Assembly (NCBI RefSeq): GCF_001411555.2
Contig: NC_049909.1
Location: 4,759,875-4,823,874 of the forward strand
DNA length: 64,000 bases
Source of the DNA: Juglans regia
Lineage: Eukaryota; Streptophyta; Magnoliopsida; Fagales; Juglandaceae
Direction: 5' to 3'
The notes under the pieces are model-generated. The model made no database searches and was not told the origin of the DNA. It saw nothing but the letters and a program-made list of their open reading frames with translations. Positions 1 to 10,487 of this stretch are shown in pieces. The position numbers were made by a program, and so were the translations under genes. How positions within the stretch are numbered: position 1 is the first letter of the stretch; every line of letters starts with the position of its first letter.

Positions 1-1670
1 AGATAAGTTTCTATTTTGGACTAAGTTAATGGAGTGATTTTTGGTGGTTTTTGTTTGATGATTTAAAGCATGTTTGATCTTAGGATGATGTTATCAATGT
101 GTTAGAAGTAAGATTTTTTTTTTTTTTGGAATTCTTGGAGATGTTTTTATCAAGGCCAAAACTTGTGATTTAAGGGTTTACTTTTTGTTAAAAAGTTTGG
201 GTCCTTTTACAAAAAGTTTGGTGTTGATGATTAGTTTTTCTTAATGGATATTTTAACTGTATTTTTAAACTTAGGATAGGAAGTTGTTTGTTACAAAATT
301 TTGGTTTAATCATGGGTTTTGATGATGGAGGAAATTGCAACCAAAATCAAGAGAAATGGCTTATGAATGTTTCGGCTATTGTGGGTTTTCCATAGTTGTG
401 AATGGTTTTAAATTTTTCTGAATTGATATTTGAGTCTAGGACAAAATTTCCATGAGGAATGTAAATTTTGGTAATTTTTGGAGTTAGGATGTAAAATCCT
501 TAAATTAGGGGTAAAATGGTCATTTTCTCACATGTAGAGGGTAAAATGGTAATTTTACTCTAAGTTGTCTCTTTTCACATTTCTAATTGCTATTAATTAA
601 AGTTCTAATTTTTAGAATACCCTCTTACAGTTCCTCGTGTTTCATGCTTTAATCTCATAGAACGCAACGATCGAGGTAAATTAGCTCTTAACTTACCATC
701 AGTTTACTGTGTATGTGTAATGGGTAAGAGAACTACAATTTATGTTCGTATGTTGTTATATATGTCATGCCATGCCATGTCGTCACATGTTTATCTATTA
801 CACAAATTATTCTATCACGAAAATTACATAATATATTCTATCACATGTTACTCTCTATTGCAAGTACGTCACATTATGTATGCCATTTGTTATATGTATA
901 TCATGTCACATAATATTCACTGTCACATGTTATGTCATGTTATGAAATATTGTCTGTTACATGTTATGCCATGTCACAAAATATTATCTGTTACATGTAC
1001 ACCATGTTATGAAATATTTTTTGTTACATTTATGTCTCAAAGTATGTCATGTCACTCATATTACGCTCATGTCACGTTACGCTACGTCAGGACTTCTGTG
1101 TTTTATGTCACGTTCATGTCACATCACGTTACGAAATGTCATGTATGCCAATTAAGTTATTCTTGTCAATCACGACTCTAAGCGCTAGGATGAGGTAGTA
1201 TCCTAGTAGAACTCCTTTGTTCAAGCTGGAGTGTCTAAATAAGTGTGAAATTCCATGGGTTAACGAAGTACAATCAATAAATTGCAAATGGGGCCTAACT
1301 TGCTGGTCACTGGAGCGCGCCAGGCACTAACACCGATGGAGCCACACTTTATATTACGTGTGTCCACATCAAGTGTGGCACAAACAATTAATGGGGCCAC
1401 AACAACTGTGGAGCATGAATTATGGGACCACAAAAACTGTGGAGCATACACTATGTGAGACACAACAATTGTGATATGTAGAATACGTGGGGCCACAACA
1501 ACTATGGAGTACGTATTAATGCACTCACTGCTGGTATAGACACCTGTGTTGAGATGCAGTAATTGGCAGGGACACACGGCTCATGGGGACCTGTGTAGCA
1601 CCCATATGGTCACTTTATGATTAAGCCTATTGAAAAAGATTCCAAGTTCATGTATTTCACGTTCAAGTCA
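1..1670 (+). mobile_element. Long Ty3-gypsy LTR, family B (outer copy, left part)
   Basis: This is the left part of a long LTR that runs in from before the window and is interrupted at 1671 by a family C element. It is collinear with 4200-6170 and with 14564-15550: a T-rich stretch, an array of CATGTTATG-type repeats (about 720-1160), a conserved block containing AAGCGCTAGGATG (about 1180), and a block of CCACA-N5-TGTGG palindromes (about 1390-1510). The LTR resumes at 10396 and ends at 12860. Open frames at 720-1181 are translations of the low-complexity repeats and match no protein family I know. Orientation is inferred from modules shared with family G, whose primer-binding site lies to the right of its LTR. 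Confidence 0.7.
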
Positions 1671-2391
1671 TGATATGAACCCGCAGGAATGAAATCCCTT
1701 GAACCCATAATCAATTTGAAAACCCCCCAAGAAAGCCACAATCAAGTCAAGGATGGAGAATCTAGACCCGATGAGAACTCGTTTCAAGAACCTATATTAT
1801 ATTAAAATCTAGACCCATTGAAGAACCCGTCTCAAGAACCCAAATTACAAAGGAGGAACGCCACAAAGGTTGTGATTTACCTTTAATAAGTTCAAAAGTT
1901 CAATTAAGAACAAGAGGAGTAAAACTCAACTCACAATGAATAAATTCATCAAATTTCATAAAACTTCTAAAAAAGAGGCTACAAAGAGTATTTAAACCAA
2001 AACCTAATTAAAACCCTAGCTAAAATAATGACCCTTTTACCCAAAACACCCCTGAGTGAACAGTGTCGCGGCTACAGTAACGCTATAGTAACCTCTTGCA
2101 ACCCTAGTTCAATAAAATAATAAATTTCCCAACATGCCATTTCATAGGCCCCCTTAAGTCATTCCCGTAATAAACCTAATTATTCTAAACTAATAAATAA
2201 GTCATTTAAATGAATTAAATAAATTGAAAGCCTTCATGTGCCCAAAACCTTTAAATCATGTTGTTGTCCTTTCCATAGCTTATCAAATGAATCAAAACTA
2301 AATCTTCATCCCTTAAGCCCTTGAACTTGTAATTAACTCATCTGGAACTTGCAACATATCTTTAAAACTAGGTCCACCTTGGTTCTCATCA
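1671..2391 (-). repeat. 3' LTR of family C element
   Basis: This 721-bp LTR is closely similar to 9663-10395 along its whole length, with the same TGATATGAAC start and TTCTCATCA end. Small differences include an extra segment near the GTGTCGCGGCT motif in the right copy. The 5-bp sequence AGTCA lies immediately outside it at 1666-1670. In the element's reading direction this is the downstream LTR. A further partial copy of the same family begins at 63736. Confidence 0.9.
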
Positions 2392-2708
2392 TTCCGCTTC
2401 TCCTCAAAAGGATTCGACCTCGAATCTCCACCTGGATCAAAGGGAAAAATGTTAGTAACATTATCATTAATTTCATATGCATTATCATTAATTTGTTCAA
2501 GAATTTGAAAAAATCCATCCAAGCTACTCATGTTGTCAACAGATAAAGACATTAAATCTAAAGGAGTAAATTGATTAAGTCTATAAACAATTTCAAAAGG
2601 AGAATATAAAGTGGTAGTATGCATGGTCATGTTATATTCAAACTCTATAAATCCATCCATAACCACAAAAATAGAATCTCTACTCCTTTCTTTCCTAGGC
2701 AGCTCCAA
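2392..2708 (-). pseudogene. Integrase C-terminal remnant of family C element
   Basis: The minus-strand frame begins with an LPRKERSRDSIFVVMD-like stretch. This is the part of gypsy integrase that normally follows the first catalytic Asp segment, and it continues the frame that is cut at 7011. It then shows IEFEYN and TTLYSPFEIVYRLN stretches typical of the integrase C-terminal half, an INDNAYEI block, and a tail matching the end of this polyprotein type. The region carrying the second and third catalytic residues is largely missing, so this is a deleted pseudogene. The frame runs on into the LTR (to 2313). Confidence 0.8.
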
Positions 2709-2711
2709 AAC

Positions 2712-5700
2712 TGTAATAGCCCGCTAGAAATTCAATGGTAGAATTTCTATTGACTTTAGGAATCTCTTGAAAACTCCATAAGTTTTTACGAATCGACCAA
2801 TCGCATAGGTTTTAGTCTGTCAACATAATCAGTGTTATCACTCACTATGGTGCTAGAAATATAAGTTTTATTTATTTGAGGTGGTTAGAAGTGTCAGAAT
2901 GTATTATGGTCCACGCCATTATACTCAGTGGATTATTTAGGATTTTATGGTGCAATAACCTATTTTCATAATTCCGGACGAAACGTCTGTTGGAAATTGT
3001 GAAATTATTTTTTATGGACACTTTGAGGTTGAATTTCGGTAAAATATTTTCACTATAGGTTAATATGAATATTTAGGAATTTTTAGTGTTAAGTTTATGA
3101 TTCACTTTTTCGGAGTGAATAGTAACCTTGGTAAGCGCACCAATTGCAGTGTTTCAAAATCACAGTGTGGAATGTCCAAATTAGATTCGAGAAGTTTTAT
3201 TTGGACACTTGGCAAGATCTTAGCCACACTTAGTGAATAATTTTAGACACTTGGCACCATGAGGAACGTTTGTTGGATTTGAAGGAATCAAGGTGTGAGA
3301 TCATGTCACTTAAGCAAAACCTTGTTTCATCTGCTCAACCAAATTGTGCCAGACCAAAGAGGTTTTCAATCCTAGTGAAACCCTAAATGGTGGAAATACA
3401 ATTGAAAACCCTAAACGGTTTCCCTAAAACCCTAAAGTTGGCCTCTAAACATTTTCTAATCCGATTTCTAGCATTGTGTTTAATCACTTGATTAAATCAC
3501 TTCCACATGCTATTAATCCTTCAAATTTGTGTTAGAACATCATTATCCAACCTTGTTAACCTTGAAAAATTGATTGGGCCAAGTGATATTGGATTTGGGC
3601 TTGATAGCAACCCAAACCCTCTTTAAACCCCAAAATTTAGGCCCATTCGGTTTAGACCCATTAAGGCCCACGAATTTGGTCACCATAGGATTGCTTCATG
3701 GCTAAGTTTTGTACCCCCACTTGGCTGGCCAGATCTTTACAAGAAGGGCCTAGAAGGTTCTTGAAAGACAAAGGTAAAGGGCCACCTCACTCTTTCACTC
3801 GCACACTCCACCTTGAGAAAAGATCTTGGTCTGATTTTTATGAGAAGAAAAGGCCAACAATCAACCATTCCTTCAGTCCTATCACTTTACATAGCTTGTG
3901 TAAGAAGCTCTCCAGTCCACTTCCCATGAAAAGCAGCTCTCTTTTACACTTTTCCTTCATAGAACACAAAAGACACTCTCGGACAGTTTTTCGTACCTCT
4001 TTTGAACTCCTGTTTCGAAGCTTTTGTAAGTGTTTTATCGCAAAGTTTCCTTCATGAAATTTCTTTCTTTTGGAGTCTAGTTTATGTGGATACCTTATTC
4101 GTTCCATTTGAAGATCATTTGATCAGCCAAAAGTTGTTTAGACTCCAGAAAGGTCATTCTGGATGATAAACTGGAGAGTGTGTTATATTTTGGAGTTTTT
4201 GACCAAGCTAATGAATAGATCTTGGTCCGAAATTTTTATGGAGTACTGTTAACATGTGTATATGATTATTTGTTGAGGATTTGTTGCATGATTAAATGTT
4301 TTGGTGAAATATTTTCTTAGATCTAAAAACTTAGAAACTGGAAGAGGAAAAACAGTTTCTGTTTTGAGAAAGTTTAAATCTTTTATGGTTTAATCTTATT
4401 CCAATGGCTTTGATATTTTTATTGGAAGATTCTAAACCTCTTATATACATGTTAGAATGTTATTTTGAAGATATTTGATGTTAGTTTCGAAGATATGAAA
4501 TTTTATGCAAGGAGATATTCGGTTAGGCCGAAGTGATGATGTTTTTGGCTAAATTTATATTTTGGTTGATGTTTACCCATGTGATCTTGAGTTTGAAGCT
4601 TGGATCTGTTTTAGGAAACCTTTTTGAACCATGTGATGTTTTGGTTTGAAGATCACTTCTTTATAAGTCATGGATCAAGAGGTTGATCAAAACAAGTTAG
4701 AAACAAAAATCTGTTTTGAACTTAGAAGAGAAACCAAAAAGTTCAAGTATGGTTTTAATGATTTTGATGACTTTTGTTCATGATTAAAAATATGATTATT
4801 CTTAGGAATATGTTATGAGTATAGTAGAAGAAAAATTTTGGTTTAATCTTGAGTTTTGAGATTTGAAAGAACTACAACAAAAATCAAGGGAAATAGCCTT
4901 GTAAGTTTCGGCCCTATAGAGTTTTAATGGTTGTGTTTAGTTTTAAATTTTTCTGAATTGATATTTGAGTTTAGGACAAAATTTACATAAGGTATGTAAA
5001 TTTTGGTGATTTTTGGAGTTAGGATGCAAAATCCTTAAGTTAGGGGTAAAATGGTCATTTTCCCACATGTAGAGGGTAAAATGGTAATTTTACTCTAAGT
5101 TGATATTTTTTCCATATTCCTAATTGTTAGTGATTAAGTTCAAATTTTTAGAAATCACTACTTTTAGTTTCTCGTGATCGCATTTGAATTTTGTCTCGAA
5201 GCGCGAAGATTGAGGTAAGTTAGCTTTTAACTTACTATCAATTTAATGTGTATGAGTGATAAGTAAGGGAACTAAATTGTATATATGCATGTTATCATAT
5301 GTGCCATGCCAAGTCATTACATATTTATCTGTTACATAGAATTTATTCTGTCATGAATTATTCATCTGTTACACAAGATATTCTGTCACATATTGCTATA
5401 CATTACAAGTATGTCATGTGAAGTTAAGTATGCTATCTGTTACATGTATTTCATGTCACGTAATATTCACTATCACATGTTACGCCATGTTAAGGAATGT
5501 TGTCTGTTACATGGTATGCTATGTTACGAAATGTTGCCTGTTATATGTATGCCATGTTATGAAATGTTGTTTGTTACATTTATGTTTCAAAGTATGTCAT
5601 GTTTGTCTTCTTACGTTCATTTCACGTTACGCTACGTCAAGATTTCTGTATTTTATGTCATGTCTGCCAGTTAAGTCATTCATGTGAATCACGACCCTAA

Positions 5701-7010
5701 GCGCTAGGATGGGGTAATATCCTAGTGGAACTCCTTTGTTCACGCTGGAGTGTCTAAATATGTGTGAAATTCCCTGGGTTGACGAAGTACAGTCAACAGG
5801 TTGCGAATGGGGCCTAATTAGCTGGTCACCGGAGCGCGCCAGACACTAACGCCGATGGTGCCACACATTATGTTATGTGTGTCCACAGCAAGTGTGGCAC
5901 AAACAGATAAGTCATGGGGCCACAACAACTGTGGAGCATGAAGTATGGGGCCACAACAACTGTGGAGCATACACTACGTGAGACATAGCAATTGTGACAC
6001 GTAGAATACGTGGGGCCACAACAACTGTGGAGTACGTCTTAACGCACTCACAGCTGGTATAGAAACCTGTGATGTGATGCGGTGATCGGCAGGGACACAC
6101 GGCTCAAGGGGACCTGTGTAGCACCCATATGGTCATGTTAATGATTCTATTGAATAAGATTCCAAGTTCAAGTCATGTTTCACGTTATGTTATATTCAAG
6201 TTTACGTTCACGCAATCATGGTAATCCCATGAGACAAGAATATGTTCCAAGTTCATGTTATGTTATGTTCACGTTTACGTTATGTTCCAAGTTCACATTT
6301 ATGTTATGTCATGCTCAAGTTCAAGTTCAAATTATGCATGTTCACATTCATGTTATGTTCAAGTCCATGTGATGTTTCAAGTCACGTTCATGCTAAGCTT
6401 CAGTTTCAGTTTAAGTTATGCCAGTTATGTTATGATGTATGTCAAGTTATGCTATGATTACTTACGATTTGATTATGCATTCATGCTTTTACTGCCATGC
6501 ATGCATCATTAACCTGTGTGGAAGTTTTCTGTTAACTTGCTGAGATTTGTAATCAAATCTCACTGTGGTAGTCCCAACTACCATTCCCCCCGAATGGTAG
6601 ATTTTGTTACAGGATCTGAAGGAGAATCGGGAATCGACCAACTGGAAATGGTCGACTAAGCGACGATGCGATGTAGGTGCTAATACAGTAGTTACCTCAG
6701 ATTACTACTTGTATTTGTAGAGTTCAATCTCCATCACTCTTTTGATCACAACCATATGGATTAATATTGTGATCTCAGTTGTTTAGTATGTCATTATGTA
6801 TGAAGTATGTTTTAAGTATTTGGGATATTTCGGTTTGGTGCATAGTATTGCTAAAAAGAAAAATTATCCGCTGCGAATATTGTATAATGCTAGATGCATG
6901 TTAGGAATATTGCATCTTATATGTCATGAACGGGGGCAGGTAACCTTGTGTTGCATGTCTCGACGCTTCAAATGTCCGTCCGATCCCAAGCGGAATTTGG
7001 GGGCGTCACA
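2712..7010 (+). mobile_element. Solo LTR of family B (4.3 kb) inserted in the family C integrase
   Basis: It begins TGTAATAGCCCGC and ends GGGGGCGTCACA, so it has TG...CA termini. The flanks AAAAC (2707-2711) and AAAAT (7011-7015) form a near-perfect 5-bp duplication. Integrase coding on the minus strand stops at one edge and resumes at the other, so this is a clean insertion. There is no primer-binding site or pol inside, which indicates a solo LTR. Shared modules with the other B copies are the CATGTTATG array (about 5400-5660), the palindrome block (5883-6030), TTCAAGTTCATG repeats (6170-6410), a GAATGGTAGA block (about 6590) and the conserved 3' end (6800-7010). The 119-codon frame at 3698-4057 matches nothing I recognise. 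Confidence 0.85.
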
Positions 7011-7440
7011 AAAATAAAGTCCATAGATATGCCTACACATAACTCACTAAGAACAGGTAAGGGTGTATACAACCCATGACACACTAAGAACAGCTTAAAT
7101 TTGGCCTTTCTGCATGTAATGCACCTGCCACAAATACGATTGATATCTCTCTTCATATTAGACCAACATAGATGTTCATGCAAAATGTCTAAAGTTTTCT
7201 TGACACCAGAATGACTATTCCAATTATATGCAAACTCAATGAAAGGCAAATGATAGTCCCACAAACGTTCATGCAACAAGTGAATGTATGACAAATGATG
7301 CTTCCACAAACGTTCATGCAACTTGTTTAAAATCTTCTTTATACCAAAATAACAACTCCAATTATATGCAAACTCAATGAAAGGCAAATGATAGTCTCAC
7401 AAATGTTCATGCAACACATTGAAAGTCTTGCTTACACCAA
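7011..7440 (-). pseudogene. Integrase N-terminal remnant with internal duplication (family C)
   Basis: On the minus strand this encodes a gypsy integrase zinc-binding region. A SGVKKTLDILHEHL stretch precedes CGRCITCRKAK (the Cys pair of the HHCC finger) and a HGLYTPLPV linker, followed by GISMDF, which holds the first catalytic Asp region. The sequence then stops at the solo LTR. Upstream in the reading direction, a roughly 138-bp block (copies at about 7216-7276 and 7354-7412) is duplicated. It brings a PFIEFAYN stretch from the far C-terminal part of integrase in front of the finger, so the frame is chimeric. The same frame beyond 7010 reads LTR sequence and is not protein. Confidence 0.75.
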
Positions 7441-7442
7441 AG

Positions 7443-7778
7443 TTATCCAAAACCGCCATGTCTATTACACACAAGCAACTTGCGCATAAAACTAGTAGGC
7501 ACACAAAATCTTTTCTCTTTAAACAAGTACAAATCTAGTTTATAGAAATTACCAAATGTTGATTTCTCACATGTTCCATACACACTAGCAAAGTCATCAT
7601 TACTAGCATGCAATTCCTTATCATATTCAAGTCTCAACAATTTTGCATCTAAAATGAAAACAAGGACATATCTTCCTGCTAAAGCATCAATCACAAAATT
7701 TTCCATACCTTGTGTGTATTTGAATACATGAGGAAAAGTCTCAATACAGTCATCACACTTAGCATGCATTCTACTCAA
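7443..7778 (-). pseudogene. RNase H / connection remnant of family C pol
   Basis: A minus-strand frame of about 111 codons resembles the end of gypsy RNase H and the linker to integrase: an IETFPHVFKYTQG stretch, then VIDALAGRYVL in place of the usual ADALSRR, then a LYLFKEKRFCVP segment. The RNase H catalytic core and the reverse transcriptase palm are absent between this frame and 7797, so a large deletion is present. It is read in the same direction as the neighbouring integrase and reverse transcriptase fragments. Confidence 0.75.
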
Positions 7779-7796
7779 GAACTTACCTTGTCCCTT

Positions 7797-8018
7797 TCAG
7801 TGTGTCAAGGACTCATGTTCTTCAAATAACGGTCGGTTAGGAATTGTCGCACCTAGCACAAGATCAATGTAGTACTCTATCTCCCTAATAGGTGGCAATC
7901 CACTAAACACATCGCTAGGAATCACGACCTCATATCCCTGCAACAAAGAAACAACAGCACTTGGCAAATAGTCGTTAAATTTGTTAGCATAAAAGCTTGC
8001 CTTAGCATAAAAACTCAC
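7797..8018 (-). pseudogene. Reverse transcriptase N-terminal fragment (family C)
   Basis: The minus-strand frame contains IPSDVFSGLPPIREIEYYIDL and GATIPNRPLFE, the typical entry into gypsy reverse transcriptase just before the fingers domain. It then stops, and the catalytic part (YxDD region) is not present in this element. A low-complexity Lys/Glu-rich linker is coded just upstream (8019-8340), where the plus strand is a long C/T-rich tract. Such basic linkers between protease and reverse transcriptase occur in this group of plant gypsy elements. Confidence 0.75.
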
Positions 8019-8347
8019 TTTTCTCTTTGTTTTTCTCTCACTTTCTTCACTCTCTCTTTTCTTTCCACTCTCTTTTTCTTTTTCACCCTATTTTTCCCTT
8101 TCACACTCTTTTTCCTTTTCACTCTTTCTTTTTCTATCACTCTCTTTTTTTTCATCTTTTTTTGTACCCTCGACCTCACAATTATTTTTCAACTCATTCT
8201 CTCTTTTTCTTGAGGTCTTAGGCTCACCCTCTTTTTTTGTCTCTCCCATTTTTCTCTCTTTCTCCATTTTGGTCTCAATATTTATTTTTTTCTCATTCTC
8301 ATCCTTACTTTTCAGTTTCAGTTGGTCCCCAAGAACCTGTGTTGGAG

Positions 8348-8671
8348 TTAAAGGAGCAAATTTGATTTTTTTCCATCATTTTCAAAACTATACATGTTCC
8401 TTAACTCATCATGGATCACCTTCCTATCATACTGCCATGGATTCCCCAACAAAATATGACCAGCATGCATAGGCACTACATCACAAAGGACCATATCCTG
8501 GTATTTCCCAATTGAAAAAGAAACTAACACTTGCTTATTTACCCTAACCTCCCCACAATCACTCAGCCACTGCAACATGTATGGTCTAGGGTGTTTCAAG
8601 ATACGTAAATTCAATTTCTCAACTAAAGTGGTGCTAGCCAAATTAATACAACTCCTTAAATCAATGATCAT
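8348..8671 (-). pseudogene. Retroviral-type aspartic protease remnant (family C)
   Basis: The frame of 107 codons on the minus strand includes IIDLRSCINLASTTLVEKLNL, where the usual DSGS/DTGA catalytic motif is degraded to DLRS. Downstream is VVPMHAGHILLGNPWQYDRKV, the hallmark second half of plant gypsy proteases. The gag zinc-knuckle region that should precede it is deleted, so gag and protease are joined by only a few codons near 8672. The catalytic motif is destroyed and the protease cannot be active. Confidence 0.75.
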
Positions 8672-8672
8672 A

Positions 8673-8855
8673 CTACATACCTTGTTGCAGATTTCTAATC
8701 GCTGCTTCTTGATGATCCATCATATCCCTTACTTCACCCAACACAAAGTTTAACCGCTCAAACTGTTGTTGCATGGCTTGCAACACAAAGGATGAGTTAT
8801 CAGCTCTCCCCCTTGGTGATGCGCTACTCCGATGAGACATTATAAGGTGCTGCAC
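8673..8855 (-). pseudogene. Gag N-terminal remnant (family C)
   Basis: A 60-codon minus-strand frame reads MSHRSSASPRGRAD near its start, followed by a short helical stretch rich in Gln, Glu and Arg (MQQQFERLNFVLGEVRDMM). This matches the beginning of gag in this group of gypsy elements as I remember it. The rest of gag is deleted. The leader between the primer-binding site (9644-9660) and this start is about 790 bases of C/T-rich DNA with no other supported feature. Confidence 0.6.
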
Positions 8856-9643
8856 AAAAAAATGTTAGTGATAAAAAAGAAAACCTTACACACTCCCTTA
8901 CGTGTTTACACTTGAATAATGGCACTCCACTCGTGTTTCACTCTTAATTGACTTTTTCCCGATAATAGTCTCACACTCTCTTGCCTTTTACCTCAAGAGT
9001 TTTCTCACTCAAGTTCTTTCAGAACTAATTGAACTCAATGAAGACAAGACAACCTTGTTTTATCCCAACTAGTAATTAGGTCCAATAAACAAGAATAAGA
9101 GAAACATGGAAGGAATAAAAACGATCCGAGAATCAAGGAAGTTACACGAATGAAATAGTAACAATAAGACAAGATACCAACTTTAATGATGTATGCAACT
9201 CCTTTGATGATAAGGTTCAATCAACAAATTTCTTTCTTTCTCTTTTTTTGTAACTATGTAGCAACCTTTGAATATGCTGCTACCTTTTCTCCTCTCTCTT
9301 TTTTTTTTTTTTTGAATTTTCGTTTCTTTTCCTTTCCTGTCTTTGCTTTTCTTTTCTCTTCTTCTCACTAATTAAATAAAAAACAGCAACTGTCAATTCT
9401 GAAAATCAAGCAATTGAATTCAAGCACACAAGAATTGACAATGAAGTAGAAGAGAATCAACGGAACGACCCTCCATTGAAACCCTAGGAGATGCAAATTT
9501 CAGCCAAACCAAAAAACCTAAGAATTTAGGCAGCCTACTTTTTGTTTTGATTTTTTTTTATTTTGCAACCCTAGAACAATGAAGCCCTAGAATTAAATTT
9601 AAAGATACAAAAATTAAAAGATAGAATCAGACTAGATAGAAAA

Positions 9644-9660
9644 CCTTGCTCTGAATACCA
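9644..9660 (-). other. Primer-binding site of family C (initiator tRNA-Met type)
   Basis: The minus strand reads TGGTATTCAGAGCAAGG two bases inside the right LTR. This is the usual TGGTATCAGAGC complement of the initiator tRNA-Met 3' end with one extra T. It fixes the transcription direction as minus and the right LTR as the 5' LTR. Confidence 0.85.
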
Positions 9661-9662
9661 AA

Positions 9663-10395
9663 TGATATGAACCCGCGGGAATGAAATCCCTTGAACCCAC
9701 AATCAATTTGAAAACCCCTAAGAAAGCCATAATCAAGTCAAGGATGGAGAATTTAGACCCGATGAGAACTCGTTTCAAGAACCTAGATTATATTAAAATC
9801 TAAACCTATTGAAGAACCCTTCTCAAGAACCCAGATTATAAAGGAGGAACGCCACAAAGGTTGTGATTTACCTTTGATAAGTTCAAAAGTTCAATTAAGA
9901 ACAAGAGGAGTAAAACTCAACTCACAATGAATAAATTCATCAAATTTCATAGAACTTCTGAAAAGAGGCTACAAAGAGTATTTAAACCAAAACCTAATTA
10001 AAACCCTAGCTAAAATAATGCCCCTTTTACCCAAAACACCCCTGAGTGAACAGTGTCGCGGCTCCAGTGTCTCGGCTACAGTGACACTACAGTAACCTCT
10101 TGGAACCCTAGTTTAATAAAATAATAAATGTCCCAACATGCCCTTTCATAGGCCCCCTTAAGTCCTTCCCATAATAAACCCAATTATTCTAAACTAATAA
10201 ATAAGTCATTTGAATGAATTAAATAAATTGAAAGCCTTCATGTGCCCAAAGCCTTTAAGTCATGTTGTTGTCCTTTCCATAGCTTATCAAATGAATCAAA
10301 ACTAAATCTTCATCATTTAAGCCCTTGAACTTGTAATTGACTCATCTGAAACCTGCAACATATCTTTAAAACTAGGCCCACCTTGGTTCTCATCA
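9663..10395 (-). repeat. 5' LTR of family C element
   Basis: This 733-bp LTR is paired with 1671-2391. It starts TGATATGAAC, ends TTCTCATCA and is followed by AGTCA (10396-10400). The interrupted B LTR resumes directly after the duplication with CATGTTTCATGTTATG, matching 6174 onward in the intact B copy. Confidence 0.9.
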
Positions 10396-10487
10396 AGTCA
10401 TGTTTCATGTTATGTTATGTTCAAGTTTACATTCATGTCAAGTTTCAGGTTCATGTGAATCATGGTAACCCCATGAGATAAGATTAC
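10396..10487 (+). mobile_element. Continuation of outer family B LTR
   Basis: This short segment matches 6168-6240 of the solo B LTR, including TTCAAGTTTAC and the AATCATGGTAA block. At about 10488 the similarity switches abruptly to D-type LTR sequence. It shows that the family C element landed inside a B LTR. Confidence 0.75.

Larger units (their letters stand above)
1671..10395 (-). mobile_element. Decayed Ty3-gypsy retrotransposon, family C (contains a nested solo LTR)
   Basis: Two LTRs (1671-2391 and 9663-10395) begin TGATATGAAC and end TTCTCATCA. They are flanked by the perfect 5-bp duplication AGTCA (1666-1670 and 10396-10400), and the interrupted B LTR continues on both sides. The primer-binding site next to the right LTR reads on the minus strand, so the right LTR is the 5' LTR and pol is read leftward. 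Remnants in order are a gag start, protease, the beginning of reverse transcriptase, the RNase H end, and integrase. The reverse transcriptase core and most of gag are deleted, and a 4.3-kb solo LTR (2712-7010) splits integrase. The element cannot move on its own. Confidence 0.9.

Noticed and set aside
720..1181. 153-codon frame, and similar frames at 5393-5687 and 14596-15099
   Set aside because: They translate low-complexity CATGTTATG repeats inside three copies of the same LTR. The frames do not keep a common protein across copies.
3698..4107. 119-codon plus-strand frame and 89-codon minus-strand frame
   Set aside because: Both lie inside the solo B LTR, overlap each other and show no recognisable domain.
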